This document shows positions 46,035 through 58,238 of a DNA stretch of 64,000 bases, one piece after another. The notes under the pieces are model-generated. The model was not told where the DNA came from. It ran no database searches and saw only the letters and a program-made list of their open reading frames with translations. The number at the start of each line of letters is the position of its first letter. The first letter of the stretch is position 1. Made by a program: the position numbers and the translations under genes. Source of the DNA: Natronococcus occultus SP4 (GTDB lineage: Archaea; Halobacteriota; Halobacteria; Halobacteriales; Natrialbaceae); NCBI RefSeq assembly GCF_000328685.1, contig NC_019976.1, positions 223,964 through 287,963 on the forward strand, read 5' to 3'.

Positions 46035-47315
46035 TTACGACAGCGACATCTCGGTCGAGCAGATGGCCTCGGTGAGCACGTCGACTGCCGTGAATATCGC
46101 GTCTTCGTCGATATCGAAACGTGCCGTGTGATGGCCGTGTTCGTTCCCCCCGCCGATGCCAATGTAGGTCGCGGTGCCGCCTTCCCGCTGGACTTTTTGC
46201 ATTAGGCGCGTCGCGTCCTCACTTCCACCGAGGGCACCGTCGCTGTCTTTGAGGATAGTCGCCCCTTGCCGGATCGCGACGTCAGTGACGGTCTCGACCA
46301 GTTCCTCGTCGCACTCGGCGCTCGGTGCGCCGTCCATGAAGTTCACATCGACCGCACAGCCATGTACCGTCGCAGCGCCCCGCAGGACGTCTTCGACGCG
46401 CGCTTCCATGTACTCTCTGATCTCCGTCGTCTCGCCGCGGACCTCTCCCGTGATGGAGGCCGACTCCGGGATCGTGTTCATGACGGTTCCACCCTCCGCG
46501 CGACCCGCGTTGACGCGAGATGCCCCGTCAGCGTGGCGCGGAATGCCGTAGAGGTTCTCGATGGCGGTCGCCATCGCGTGGAGAGCGTTATTTCCGTCGT
46601 GCGGATTGTTTCCGGCGTGGGCGGGTGCTCCGGTGAACTCGGCGGTGAACCCGTTTATCGCGAGGAAGGAGTCGATTCCAGGGATCACGGTCCCAAGTTC
46701 CTGATCGAGTCCAACGTGGACGGCGAGCAGGGCGTCTACGTTTTCGAGATGGCCGCTCCCGACGATCGACGCCGCGCCGGCGCCCTTTTCCTCACCTGGT
46801 TGGAAGATGACTTTCAGCGTTCCCTCGAAGTCGCTGTTCCGAATCGCCTCAAGTACGCCGACACCGATCGAGGCGTGGGCGTCATGACCGCAGGCGTGCA
46901 TCAGTCCTTCGTGTTGCGATCTGAATCCTTCGGCGGCGGGCTGGTGGTCGGAATCGTCTGCTTCTTCCTGTGGCAGTGCGTCGATATCGACGCGGAGTCC
47001 GATCGTCGGTCCGTCGCCCTGCTCGAGCACCGCCATCGCGCCGGTGTACCCGTCCTCGAGCGGTTCGAGCCGGTCCGTGTCGACACCGGCCTCGAGAGCC
47101 CGCTCGCGGGCCCGCTCGAGTTCGTCCTGTTCCGGCGGTCGAAGCCGCTTGTCCGTGTGGATCTCCCGTCCGACGTAAAGTTCGTCGACGCCGATCTCCT
47201 CGAGTTCGTCGACGATGCGTGCGGTAGTGTAGAACTCGCCCCAGCACGGCTCGGGATGCCTATGGAGGTCTCGTCGCAGCCGGATGAGTCGACTGTCTAC
47301 GTTCTGAGTGGCCAT
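46035..47315 (-). CDS. AbgA-like M20 amidohydrolase, second copy
   Basis: 426 residues, same family as 43501-44766 with the same layout: EPCWGEFYTTARIVDELEEIG near 18-38, extra segment to about 85, RVDIDALP near 108, HACGHDAHASIG near 139-150, FQPGEEKGAGAA near 170, and GGGNEHGHHTARFDIDEDAIF near the end. A second metal-site Glu and the GSEDATRLM motif near 365-375 are also seen. It is more GC-rich in codon use than its paralogue, so the two likely have different histories. Neighbouring permeases suggest salvage of an extracellular N-acyl amino acid or peptide-like compound. Confidence 0.88.
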   Translation of the reverse strand: MATQNVDSRLIRLRRDLHRHPEPCWGEFYTTARIVDELEEIGVDELYVGREIHTDKRLRPPEQDELERARERALEAGVDTDRLEPLEDGYTGAMAVLEQGDGPTIGLRVDIDALPQEEADDSDHQPAAEGFRSQHEGLMHACGHDAHASIGVGVLEAIRNSDFEGTLKVIFQPGEEKGAGAASIVGSGHLENVDALLAVHVGLDQELGTVIPGIDSFLAINGFTAEFTGAPAHAGNNPHDGNNALHAMATAIENLYGIPRHADGASRVNAGRAEGGTVMNTIPESASITGEVRGETTEIREYMEARVEDVLRGAATVHGCAVDVNFMDGAPSAECDEELVETVTDVAIRQGATILKDSDGALGGSEDATRLMQKVQREGGTATYIGIGGGNEHGHHTARFDIDEDAIFTAVDVLTEAICSTEMSLS

Positions 47316-47423
47316 GTTTCACGTATCACGGATCGATCTCATTAACCATTCGCTTCTGTGACTGTCGCTGTTTGTCGTGTCTGTTTCGGCCGTCGGACGG
47401 ACGAGCATCCGCTCTCGGTTTCC

Positions 47424-48763
47424 TCATGAGGACTCACCGTCGAGCTCCGGCGGGGCCGACATCGTTTTTTCGAGGTCGTCGTCCGTTCCTGCGAACTTCC
47501 GACGTCGGGTGACGTAGACACCGAGTCCGAGAACCAGCCACGAGACCGTCACTGCGGTGCCGATGAACGAGCCGACGGCGGTCATCACGCCGAACGCAAA
47601 CGTGACCAAGAGTCCGACCGCGATGAGTACCTTCAGCACGGGTTCGCTTATCCGGAGGTCGGCGTTGCGATACTTCATCGGATAGACATCCGGCAAGCGA
47701 TACAGGGCAAGTCCCAGCAGGAAGTTCGTGAGGAGAATGACCAGCACTGAGACCGTCGAGACGAACGGCAAGCCGGGATCGAGTCCAACGAGAACCAGTG
47801 ATGGAATTCCGATCAGTAACAGCGCGTACAGCGGCGTGTCAAATCGCTCGTGGCGGCGTCCAAACAGTTTCGGGAGCGCACCCTCTCGGCCAGCGCGCAT
47901 GATCGTTCGAGAGAGGGCGGCGAACGTCGCGTTGACCGTGGTCGCGATCGCGACGATCGACCCGAGCGTCACGAGCGTCGTCATCCACGCGGGGAGGAAA
48001 AGCTGTGACGCCTCCGCAACTGCGGCATCCATTTGCCCGAGCTGTTGCCAGTTCTCGACCCCGACGAGCGTAAAGACAAGCGCAGTATACAGCATCGCGG
48101 CGAGCCCGTTCGAGATTCCCAGTGCGAGGGGAAGGGTACGTTTTGGGTTTTTGATCTCGCCGCCGAGTTCGGTGATGGCCGTGATCCCGATATACGAGAA
48201 GTAGAACGAGCCGATCGCGGCGAAGAACGGCGACATCCCCTCGGGGAACAACGGCCCGTAGTTCTCGCCGCTGGTCTCGGTGAGACCCAAGACGACGAAA
48301 AGCAGTATCGCCCCAATGATGAACGCGACCATGGTGATTTGGACGCGCTTGGCCGCCCGCAGACCGACGATATTTATGAGTAAAAGAGGACGACGAGGCC
48401 GACGTTCGCGGCCCAGCCCGGTACGTCGACGAGCAGGGAGAGAGATTCGCTGAACCCCGTGGCGACGAGCGTCGTCGCCGCGATCGCCTGCACGATGAAC
48501 ATCCATGCGATGAGAAACCCGTACCGCGGCGAAACGAGACGCGAGATGTACACGTAGTTGCCTCCCGTAACCGGAAGCGCCGATCCGAGTTGCGCGTTGA
48601 ACAGCCCGATAAAGACAGCCGGTATCGCCGCCACGAGAATCGCGAGAAATGCGGATGCGTCAGTGCTCCCGGCGAGCGTATCCGGGAGTACGAATGCACC
48701 CGCGCCGACGATCAATCCGACGATGATACTTGTCGTACCGAGCAGACCGATGTTTCGTTCCAT
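47424..48763 (-). pseudogene. APC-family amino acid permease, frameshifted
   Basis: The N-terminal part (48374-48763) has IVGLIVGAGAFVLPDTLAGS and ends after VGLVVLFYS. The remainder continues in another frame from LLLINIVGLRAAKRVQITM to the stop at 47424, giving about 445 residues and 11-12 hydrophobic segments in total. A one-base loss in a CTTTT run near 48382-48392 explains it. All other features are intact, so the mutation is recent or a sequencing error. Amino acid import beside three M20 hydrolases fits uptake of released products. Confidence 0.85.
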
Positions 48764-48963
48764 GGGTTCGTTTCACACGTTCTCGCTCGGACGAGTCGAC
48801 TGTTGGCCAAAGCGAGCGAGTACATGCAGCCAATTCAAAGGATCGATAATAAGTGTCCCGACCAACTGTTCAAAAGCATTAAATTTCGATTCGGTACTGG
48901 CCCGCTGGGACGTCTCGAGCGAACGCGTCGATTTCGATTCGAATCGAGTTCTGCGGCTGAGGC

Positions 48964-50394
48964 TCAGCTACGTGTTGCGGACCGAGACGGCTGTGTTTTC
49001 GAGACGAGGTGCACGCCGACGAGCACGAGCACCGCAGTGCCGACGCCGACGATCGTCGGCGGCAGTCCGCCGGCGAAGACAGTCCCGACGCTGGCGATCC
49101 CGCCGGTGACGATCGACGCAACGATCGCGCGCCCGGAGAGCCCGCGCCAATACAGTCCAACGTACACCGGGACGAGGAGTGCGCTGGTGATGAACAGCGC
49201 GCGGAACTCATACAGCGCGAAGACGGTCCCCGGTGGATCGATGCTGATGAGGATTGCGAGGAAGCCGAAGACGACGGTAGCCAGCCGCGACATGCGGAGT
49301 TGGTTCGCGTCAGAGGTGTTCGGATTGAAGTAATCGTAGATGTCACGTGCGAAGGTCACACCGATCGCGTGTAGCAGTGAGTCCGTAGTCGAGAGGATCG
49401 CTCCCATGAGACCGAGAATGACGATGGTTCCGATGACTGTCGGAAAGTACTCCGTGATCAGCATGGGAAACATCTGATCGGGGTTCGAGACCGACAGCCC
49501 CGCGTTCTCGAGCGTGACAGCGGTCCCAGCGGAGAGGACGATGATGATGACCGAGAAGACACTGATGATCACACCGCCCATCGCCAGGTGGAACTTTGTC
49601 GTCTCGACGTCTTTCGTTGCGTTGACGCGGAGGATCATTGCCTGACTGACGAAGATCGACCCGAAGAACGCGAGAATAGAGCCGACGACCGCGACCGGAG
49701 TGTACAGGCCGTCACCGAGCGGTTGCACGTTCGCCGAATCCATCGCGGCGAACTGCTGATTGATTGCGGTGATGCCGCCCAAGTCGAAAACCAGATACCC
49801 CGTGGCGAGTCCGACAAGTCCGACCATCATCGTCCCTTGGATGAGGTCCGTCCAGGCGACGCTGACGAGACCGCCCATCACTGTGTAGGCGATGAAGACG
49901 ATGCCGATGGCCCAGACCATATACTCATAGGGGATGCCCGTGATCGTCGTCACGAGAAAGCCTGAGCCGACCAGCTGCATGATCAGGAAAACCCAGGAAC
50001 TCAGGAGGAGCACGACGCCGGTGATCGGTCGGGCATACTCCCTATCGGTGAGCTCGGCAACGATGTCCGAGAAGGTGATCTTGTCCAGTTCTCGGACCTT
50101 GTGTGAGATGAAGTAAAACCCGACGATACCGAGGACAAGCCCGAGACTCACCGCCGTGGCTAGCGCGTAGCCGACCTGTGCGGCCTCACCGACCGTCCCA
50201 ATCACTGCGACGGCGCTGAAGTAATTTGCGACAAGCGACCACGTTGCTAGCCACTTTCCGAGGTCGTTCCCGAATACCCAGAAGTCTTCTTTCGAATTTG
50301 ACTTCGTGTGTGCCCACGCCCCGATCAGGAGAATGAAAAGTAAATACAGGACGAACGCACCCAGATAGAACGGGTTTACATCCTCTAGTGGCAT
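48964..50394 (-). CDS. Sodium:solute symporter (SSS family)
   Basis: 476 residues with about 13 hydrophobic segments. Family features include the early FWVFGNDLGKWLATWSLVA near 38-56, the region GGLVSVAWTDLIQGTMMV near 159-176 (close to the SSS signature), and GLMGAILSTTDSLLHAIG near 310-327. Uses the sodium gradient to import a small solute such as an amino acid, pantothenate or carboxylate. It starts one base after the stop of a 47-residue small protein, and the two must be coexpressed. Confidence 0.9.
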   Translation of the reverse strand: MPLEDVNPFYLGAFVLYLLFILLIGAWAHTKSNSKEDFWVFGNDLGKWLATWSLVANYFSAVAVIGTVGEAAQVGYALATAVSLGLVLGIVGFYFISHKVRELDKITFSDIVAELTDREYARPITGVVLLLSSWVFLIMQLVGSGFLVTTITGIPYEYMVWAIGIVFIAYTVMGGLVSVAWTDLIQGTMMVGLVGLATGYLVFDLGGITAINQQFAAMDSANVQPLGDGLYTPVAVVGSILAFFGSIFVSQAMILRVNATKDVETTKFHLAMGGVIISVFSVIIIVLSAGTAVTLENAGLSVSNPDQMFPMLITEYFPTVIGTIVILGLMGAILSTTDSLLHAIGVTFARDIYDYFNPNTSDANQLRMSRLATVVFGFLAILISIDPPGTVFALYEFRALFITSALLVPVYVGLYWRGLSGRAIVASIVTGGIASVGTVFAGGLPPTIVGVGTAVLVLVGVHLVSKTQPSRSATRS

Positions 50395-50538
50395 CTATCG
50401 ATCCCTCGCTTTGTTTTCTACTGCCCTCTTTGAATCGGCGAGGCCGTACGTGAGTAGATAGTGGATCATTCCTGTGCAACCAACCGCCACTATCGCAGCG
50501 AGTACTGCGACCGTTTCTATCGGGAGTCCTCCCACCAT
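50395..50538 (-). CDS. Symporter small accessory protein (47 residues)
   Basis: A 48-codon frame too short for routine detection, ending at 50395 with the symporter ATG at 50394. It encodes MVGGLPIETVAVLAAIVAVG, continuing through one membrane segment to about residue 33 (CTGMIHYLLTYGL), and a basic C-terminal tail (SKRAVENKARDR). Single-span proteins directly before SSS symporter genes are known as symporter small accessory proteins. It probably assists assembly or activity of the transporter. Confidence 0.75.
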   Translation of the reverse strand: MVGGLPIETVAVLAAIVAVGCTGMIHYLLTYGLADSKRAVENKARDR

Positions 50539-51130
50539 ATGCAGATTCAATCGTCAATGTCTGACACAGGCATATATTTGTTTTGATTCAATTCGGTGAT
50601 TATTCGTGTATTTCAAACACCGTCGACAACACGTTTCTCCTTTACTCACGAGAGATTTGATATCGGATGTCTGCCGCAGTAGCCCGAATGCCGCCGATAC
50701 TGCCAGCTACTGTGCCGTGATTCATGGTAGCGGAGTTTCGTAAACTGTATCGAAACTACCCCGTGAACTTGCCGCATACGCTCGCGAAGAGCAACAGTTG
50801 GCACCCAGCAGGAGGCCCAACGCCATTGTCCGGGGGTTCGTTCTACGAGATGAAGCACCGGTCGACGATATCGACCCCATTTAGAGCCGAACATCGGCGC
50901 TACCGACTCGACACCGATGACGTGCCGAGAGTACGATACTATTGATTCAGGACGTGTCGATCGGGACCGTCAGTGTCTCCATATTCGTCAGTAACGAGGA
51001 GCTCATCTCGGTCACGTACCGGTTAGACAACTCTCGTCCGACGGGTGTCCGCTTCGGTAACACGGACGGAACGGCAAGAGTACCGTAGAAATTCGAAGTA
51101 CTGATGCAGTCCCGTTCGGCGAACGCGACG
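50539..51130. other. Intergenic region
   Basis: About 590 bases with no gene that I can name. A minus-strand stretch 50947-51130 reads as a protein-like C-terminus (FAERDCISTSNFYGTLAV, ending TVPIDTS), open upstream only in a frame antisense-overlapping the M20 gene; it could be the scrap of a lost gene. Confidence 0.4.
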
Positions 51131-52378
51131 CTACTGCGTTCGCAGATACGTTTCGACGGTGTCCGCGATAATCTCTGCTCCCTCGATGGCCTCCTCCCAC
51201 TCGATGAACTCGTCCGGTTTGTGAGCGACGTCGGGCGAGCCGGGCCCGCATACGATCGTTGGGATATCTGCCTCGAGGTAGTGTCGTGCATCGGTCCCGC
51301 CGGTGAAGCCCTCGTACGCCGGTTCGATACCATTGTCCCGAAGCACCTGTGCGAGCGACTGAACGATCGACTCCTTCCGATTGACTTCGGAGCCCTCGAA
51401 CTGGACCGAGAACCGCTCGAAGTCCGGTGGATGCGCCGAGAGCCACCCGCTCTCAGCGACGACCTCGTCGAGTCGCTGCTGGTACTCCGCTTCGACCTCG
51501 GCAATCGTTTCGTGGGGCGCGACGCCGATCCGGATCTCCGCGGTGAGCGACGCGGGTACGCTCGAGGCCCACGCCCCGGCGTCGACGGTTCCGAAGTTGA
51601 CCGGCCACGGGTTCTCGAACTGCTCGAACAGTGGATGGGTGACTCGTTCAGCGCGCTCGCGCTCAAGGTCGATAAACGCCTGTCTGATGCGCTCGAAGTG
51701 TGGCAGGACGGACTCGCCCTCCCATGTGCGGGCAGCGTGAGCGGACTCCCCGTAGATCTGCAGGCGCTTCATCAGGCTCCCCTCGGCGGCGACGACGAGG
51801 TCGAGTTCGGACGGTTCGGCGATGAGCACGGCGTCGCGGTCGAACGGATACGGATTCGACGCTGCGGCCGTAGCGGCGCCGATCCCGCCCTCTTCCTCGC
51901 CGACAACACTTTCGACGACGATTCGACCATCAACGTCGTGACGCGCCTCTTCGACGGCAAGCGCGGCGAACACGCAAGCTGCGAGACCGCTCTTCATGTC
52001 GACTGCACCGCGACCGTACAGTCGACCGTTCTCCCAGCGCGGTTCAAACGGGTCACCGGACCAGTCCGATTCGGTGACGGGGACGACGTCGGCGTGGCCG
52101 TTCAAGACGACCGTCGGTCCGTTCTCCGGGTCGCCGAGTTCCAGCACGCCGGCGACGCTCGGACGCCCCTCCAACTCCAGCGTCTCCGCGTCCGGAAAGG
52201 ACGGGTGTGACTCGATAAGCTCCGCGTCGGGTTCCCAGGTGTATGTCTCGAAGCCGAGGTCCGACAGCCGGTCGCGAAGCCAAGTCTGGACGGCGCGTTC
52301 CTCGCCGGGATAGCTCGAATACGACACCAGCGTCTCGGCCAGTTCCCGAAACTGTTCTCGTCGTACTTCCATGGTCAT
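51131..52378 (-). CDS. M20 family ArgE/DapE-type deacylase
   Basis: 415 residues from the ATG at 52378 (ATG at 52372 also possible). Metal-site motifs are VVLNGHADVVPV near 83-94, GRGAVDMKSGLAA near 119-131, and VVGEEEGGIGAA near 155-166, as in acetylornithine deacetylase, succinyl-diaminopimelate desuccinylase and carboxypeptidase G2. The C-terminal GGTDARHYLEADIPTIVCGPG is also typical. It probably hydrolyses an N-acyl amino acid. It is a different M20 branch from the two AbgA-like genes. Confidence 0.88.
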   Translation of the reverse strand: MTMEVRREQFRELAETLVSYSSYPGEERAVQTWLRDRLSDLGFETYTWEPDAELIESHPSFPDAETLELEGRPSVAGVLELGDPENGPTVVLNGHADVVPVTESDWSGDPFEPRWENGRLYGRGAVDMKSGLAACVFAALAVEEARHDVDGRIVVESVVGEEEGGIGAATAAASNPYPFDRDAVLIAEPSELDLVVAAEGSLMKRLQIYGESAHAARTWEGESVLPHFERIRQAFIDLERERAERVTHPLFEQFENPWPVNFGTVDAGAWASSVPASLTAEIRIGVAPHETIAEVEAEYQQRLDEVVAESGWLSAHPPDFERFSVQFEGSEVNRKESIVQSLAQVLRDNGIEPAYEGFTGGTDARHYLEADIPTIVCGPGSPDVAHKPDEFIEWEEAIEGAEIIADTVETYLRTQ

Positions 52379-53001
52379 GGATAGCGATAACGTGACCATA
52401 ATAGTTCTGATGATCGGAGCGAACCGCGGTCCAACGAATCGCCGTTTGATAATCGAAAAGACGATTCGAAGTACGATCTAGCAACACAACTTCCCACTGC
52501 CCGGAAATCGACCGCTTCGATCGTTTGCGAAATCGGGTCGATTCTCATAAGGCGGCCGAACTTTCAAAGCCGTCGCCCCGTCACCGAGCCGGCCAGCGAC
52601 GGACTGTCACGCTATTTCACAGCCGATCATGGGATGTGACTGTAATCAACTCTCCCGAGGGGTTTGTTTCCTGACTATTGGTTTGGATATATAGACGTGA
52701 TAGCGATTCGCTCACAATAATCGAACAACGTAGTCGGTGTGAGACGGAGATTTGTCGGCGCGGATATTCGAGCGCTCAAGTCGAATGATGGTGGAGTGCT
52801 GTTCTGCAGATCACGCTACCGTGAGACGTCTCGATACGAGATCCGCTCTGCGGCTTCCGGTGCCGTATGGTCACTGCGAATTCCCATGGCGAACTGCGTT
52901 GTATTTATCAAAGTGGCAGCCATCACTGAGATCCTGCCACGATCGGCGGCGAATTGAACCAAGAAGAAAACGTTATATTGAGCCCGGATTAGTGTGCAAC
53001 T
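52379..53001. other. Intergenic region before the aldehyde dehydrogenase
   Basis: About 620 bases with no recognised gene. A TATA-like GTTATATT at 52972-52979 lies about 27 nt before the GTG at 53002 and supports that start. Confidence 0.55.
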
Positions 53002-54534
<1,533 letters not shown>

Positions 54535-54731
54535 GCCCCGTCTCGGTTCTTCGGTGAGAAGTCTGTTCCCTTTCTGTCCGTTTCGTATTCGACCGGTTCT
54601 CCTCGTCATCGACGTTCGAGAGCCGGTACTCCGCCCCGCGGTCATGGAGCGCAGAGCGATAGACCGACCGTCGCGGTGCCCGACTGCAAAGATATATGAT
54701 GCCCCGTCTCGAGTATCGAATCGAACGCGGT

Positions 54732-54854
54732 ATGAGTAGAACTTCATACGGTACGTACTGTCCAGTCTGTGGCACCGACCTGCACACATCCGATTCCGGA
54801 CAGCGCTGCGAGAACTGTTACTGGGACCGACACATGAGACAACCAAGCGACTGA
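54732..54854 (+). CDS. Small CPxCG zinc-ribbon protein (40 residues)
   Basis: The 40-codon frame begins MSRTSYGTYCPVCGTDLHTS and has a second pair CENC near 26-29. CPVCG plus CENC is a treble-clef-like zinc knuckle typical of haloarchaeal small zinc-finger proteins. It lies alone in the gap between the aldehyde dehydrogenase and the aminotransferase. Second such gene in the window (see 29510). Confidence 0.65.
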   Translation: MSRTSYGTYCPVCGTDLHTSDSGQRCENCYWDRHMRQPSD

Positions 54855-55517
54855 ATCGATCACGATCGAACCGCGAACCGCAAGCAGACGACGGACAACT
54901 TTTTCGGGGAGCGTCGCCTCTCCGGGACCTGTCTCGAGACGTGAGATGGCTCACTGAGTGATGCTGCGAGGTAATTGGATAGTTCGGATGCCTGCCGTTC
55001 AGCGCACGACCGTTCTAGTCGGCGGTGAACCTCATCTGAAATATGACTACCCGCTCGAGTGGCCGAACCGGGTGAATCGGATAAGTTCCGCAAATGACTT
55101 TGATAATTCTAAACCAACGTATTATCGAGAGAGCGACCGTGCTCGTAGTGTGTTACAGTCTGACAGCCCCTCAATTTCATCGCGTGTGTTTGAGAGAGTA
55201 TCTAGCTTGTGTATACAATTGTACTTTTGTAAATTCCTCTCGCGAATCCGTGTCGCGACCGGGGTTTGACACCAGTTGTTTGACCAAGACGTTTGCCTCG
55301 TAATCCTCCGATAGTAGGGCTGAAACCGCGACCACCGCGGTTGAGGTAACGTTTCTGGAGGACCTTTCCTCGATCTCTGTTTGATATATCTGAAAGTTTT
55401 GCACCGATTCCGATTCGGCAGTCCGGTCGTCTCAGAGCCTCGTGACGGCGCTCAGCTGCGACTGATGCGGCACGGCCCTACACAAGTTTTATAAGACGGC
55501 AGGAGACAGAGAGCAGT
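54855..55517. other. Intergenic region before the aminotransferase
   Basis: About 660 bases without a convincing gene. It contains the palindrome TACAATTGTA at 55214-55223 followed by CTTTTGTAAA, which echoes a stretch near 6312-6330. The aminotransferase promoter has a TATA box GTTTTATAAG at 55486-55495, about 27 nt before its ATG. Confidence 0.5.
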
Positions 55518-56834
55518 ATGCAGCGCACGACTGCAGAGCCGACTGTAGAGCAACTGCCGGGACCGAAGGCGAAGGAGTGGGTCGACCTCCACCACGATTC
55601 GGCCGCGACTAGCACGTACGTCTACGACTTCGTCTGGGACATCACGGAGGACGCCGTGGGACCGTTCTGTACGGATCCCGACGGCAACGTCCTCCTCGAT
55701 TTCACGAGCCACGTCGCGGCGGCGCCGCTGGGCTACAACAATCCAAAGCTGCTCAACGAGATGCGGGAGTTCGACCTCGTTGACCCGCTGAAGATCGCCG
55801 GTCAGGACTTCTATGTGAGTACCGGGGGAACGCCCGAGGACACCGAACTTCCCGGACCGGCTCACCTGATGAACACGCTGACGGAGATCACCGATCACTA
55901 CGACCTCGACACCGTCTTCCTGTCGAACTCCGGCGCTGAGGCCGTCGAGAACGCGATCAAGATTTGCTACGATAACTGTGACGTCCCGAAGTACGGGCTC
56001 ACGTTCGAGGGGGCGTTCCACGGGCGAACGCTCGGAACGCTGTCGCTGAACCGCTCGAAGTCCGTTCATCGCCGGAAGTTCCCGGAACTGAGCGGGATAC
56101 ACGATATCCCCCACTCCTTCGAGGGTGTCCAGCGCCTCCGCGAGAAGCTCGATGCCGATAACGGTCACATTCCGCCCGAGCAGGTTGCGTTTCTCATCCT
56201 CGAACCGATCCAGGGCGAGGGCGGCTATCAGATTCCGGAGTCGGAGTTCATGCGCGAGGTAGACACACTCTGTAAGGAACACGACATTCCACTCATCGCT
56301 GACGAGATTCAGTCCGGGCTCGGCCGTACCGGCGAAATGTGGGCCTCGGACCACTACGACTTCGAACCCGACGTCATCACCAGTGCGAAGGCGCTGCGGG
56401 TCGGTGCGACGATCTCACGCTCAGAGATCTTCCCCGGCGAGAAGAGCCGCCTCTCCTCGACGTGGGGTGCCGGCGACATTCTCTCTTCTATCCAAGGCAC
56501 GCTCACAATCGCGGCGATTCGAGAATACGGGCTCCTCGAGCACGCGCAGCACGCGGGCGAACGCCTTGTGGGACAGCTCGGCGACGTTCAGGAGTCGTAT
56601 TCCGAGGCCGTCGTCGACACCCGCGGCATCGGACTCATGACCGCGATCGAGTTCGACAGCAAGGACCGACGGGAGGCCGTCATCGAGGCCGCTCTCCAGC
56701 ACGGGCTGCTAACGCTCGGCTGCGGACAGAAGACGCTCCGCCTGCTGCCGCCGCTCGACGTTTCCGACCGTGAGCTCGACATCGCCGTCGACCTCCTCGA
56801 GAACGCGATCGCCGAGACCGTATCATCGTCGTAA
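55518..56834 (+). CDS. Class III aminotransferase (lysine 6-aminotransferase-like)
   Basis: 438 residues, PLP-dependent, omega-amino group transfer. PLP Lys is K291 in [10 protein letters not shown]. Other motifs are [14 protein letters not shown] near 136-149, [14 protein letters not shown] near 170-183 and [12 protein letters not shown] near 260-271. The stretch [10 protein letters not shown] near 315 recalls the STWG motif of lysine 6-aminotransferases and not the GGTYGG type of GABA aminotransferases, so lysine is a good candidate. Alternatives are ornithine, 4-aminobutyrate, or the archaeal amino-acid racemase branch. Glutamate dehydrogenase follows after 32 bp in the same direction. Confidence 0.88.
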   Translation: MQRTTAEPTVEQLPGPKAKEWVDLHHDSAATSTYVYDFVWDITEDAVGPFCTDPDGNVLLDFTSHVAAAPLGYNNPKLLNEMREFDLVDPLKIAGQDFYVSTGGTPEDTELPGPAHLMNTLTEITDHYDLDTVFLSNSGAEAVENAIKICYDNCDVPKYGLTFEGAFHGRTLGTLSLNRSKSVHRRKFPELSGIHDIPHSFEGVQRLREKLDADNGHIPPEQVAFLILEPIQGEGGYQIPESEFMREVDTLCKEHDIPLIADEIQSGLGRTGEMWASDHYDFEPDVITSAKALRVGATISRSEIFPGEKSRLSSTWGAGDILSSIQGTLTIAAIREYGLLEHAQHAGERLVGQLGDVQESYSEAVVDTRGIGLMTAIEFDSKDRREAVIEAALQHGLLTLGCGQKTLRLLPPLDVSDRELDIAVDLLENAIAETVSSS

Positions 56835-56866
56835 CCGTTGCGGCCGGACTCCAACACAGATCACAG

Positions 56867-58165
56867 ATGCCATCCGAACAGACGACACGTACGGAATCGA
56901 GTAACGAATCGGACGAAGGAGCAACGGAATCACCGCTTGAGACGGCGCGCCGACAGTTGCACACGGCAGCGACGCACGTCGACGTTGACGTCGGCGTCAT
57001 CGAACGGCTCAAACATCCGACCCGGATCGTGGAGGTTTCTATTCCACTCGAGCGAGACGACGGGAGCGTCGACGTGTTCACGGGGTATCGAGCGCAACAC
57101 GACGATGTCCGCGGGCCGTACAAGGGCGGACTCCGCTTCCATCCCGAGGTCTCCGCCGAGGAGTGCGTCGGACTCGCAATGTGGATGACATGGAAGTGTG
57201 CGGTGATGGATATTCCCTTCGGCGGGGGGAAAGGCGGTATCGTCGTCGACCCAAAGGACCTCAGCACCGACGAGAAGGAGCAGCTCACGCGTCGGTTCGC
57301 CGAGGAGATCCGCGACGCGGTCGGTCCCAGCCAGGATATTCCCGCCCCCGACATGGGGACCGACGCCCAGACCATGGCATGGTTCATGGACGCCTACAGC
57401 ATGCAAGAAGGAGAGACAATTCCCGGCGTCGTTACCGGGAAACCGCCAGTTATCGGCGGGAGTTACGGCCGCGAGGAAGCGCCGGGACGGAGCGTCGCGC
57501 TTATCGCTCGCGAAGCGGCCGAGCACTACGGGAAGGCAATCGACGACCTCTCCGTCGCGATTCAGGGTTACGGTAGCGTCGGTGCGAACGCCGCCCGACT
57601 GCTCGACGAGCGGGGTGCGGACGTCGTTGCCGTCAGCGACGTGATCGGCGGGATCTACGACTCGGACGGACTCGATACGCACTCGATTCCGTCGTATAGG
57701 GAAGACCCCGAAGGAGTCAAGCATTACGACGCGCCGCAGACGGTCGGCAACGCCGAACTCCTCGAGTTGGACGTCGACGTCCTCGTACCGGCAGCGGTCG
57801 GAAACGTGATTACGACCGAGAACGCCAGTCGAATCGCGGCCGATATCGTCGTCGAGGGAGCGAACGGTCCGACGACCTCCGGTGCGGACGCGATCCTCGA
57901 GGAGCGAGGTGTCCACGTCATTCCTGATATCCTCGCAAATGCCGGCGGTGTGACGGTATCGTACTTCGAGTGGCTTCAGGACATCAACCGTCGGACGTGG
58001 TCCCTGGAACGAGTCAATGAAGAACTCGAATCGGAGATGCTCGAGGCCTGGGGTGCCGTTTCCGCGGAAGTCGAGGAGCGAGGTGTCAGCTGGCGGGACG
58101 CGGCGTACATCGTTGCGCTCGAGCGAATCGGTGTAGCGAAGGAAGCCCGCGGACTCTGGCCCTGA
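56867..58165 (+). CDS. gdhA: Glutamate dehydrogenase (Glu/Leu/Phe/Val family)
   Basis: 432 residues. Oxidative deamination of glutamate to 2-oxoglutarate and ammonia, or the reverse. Motifs are [14 protein letters not shown] near 82-95 with a substrate Lys, [10 protein letters not shown] near 116-125 with the catalytic Lys, PAPDMGT near 160-166 and the NAD-binding [12 protein letters not shown] near 228-239. Cotranscribed with the aminotransferase, it would regenerate 2-oxoglutarate as amino acceptor. Haloarchaea often carry several paralogues. A leucine or other branched-chain substrate is possible but less likely here. Confidence 0.92.
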   Translation: MPSEQTTRTESSNESDEGATESPLETARRQLHTAATHVDVDVGVIERLKHPTRIVEVSIPLERDDGSVDVFTGYRAQHDDVRGPYKGGLRFHPEVSAEECVGLAMWMTWKCAVMDIPFGGGKGGIVVDPKDLSTDEKEQLTRRFAEEIRDAVGPSQDIPAPDMGTDAQTMAWFMDAYSMQEGETIPGVVTGKPPVIGGSYGREEAPGRSVALIAREAAEHYGKAIDDLSVAIQGYGSVGANAARLLDERGADVVAVSDVIGGIYDSDGLDTHSIPSYREDPEGVKHYDAPQTVGNAELLELDVDVLVPAAVGNVITTENASRIAADIVVEGANGPTTSGADAILEERGVHVIPDILANAGGVTVSYFEWLQDINRRTWSLERVNEELESEMLEAWGAVSAEVEERGVSWRDAAYIVALERIGVAKEARGLWP

Positions 58166-58238
58166 TCGCTCGAAGAAAACGGAACGAACTGAGCCGATCC
58201 GGGCCAGACGGATCAGATCAACCGCCGCTGTCCGGCGT

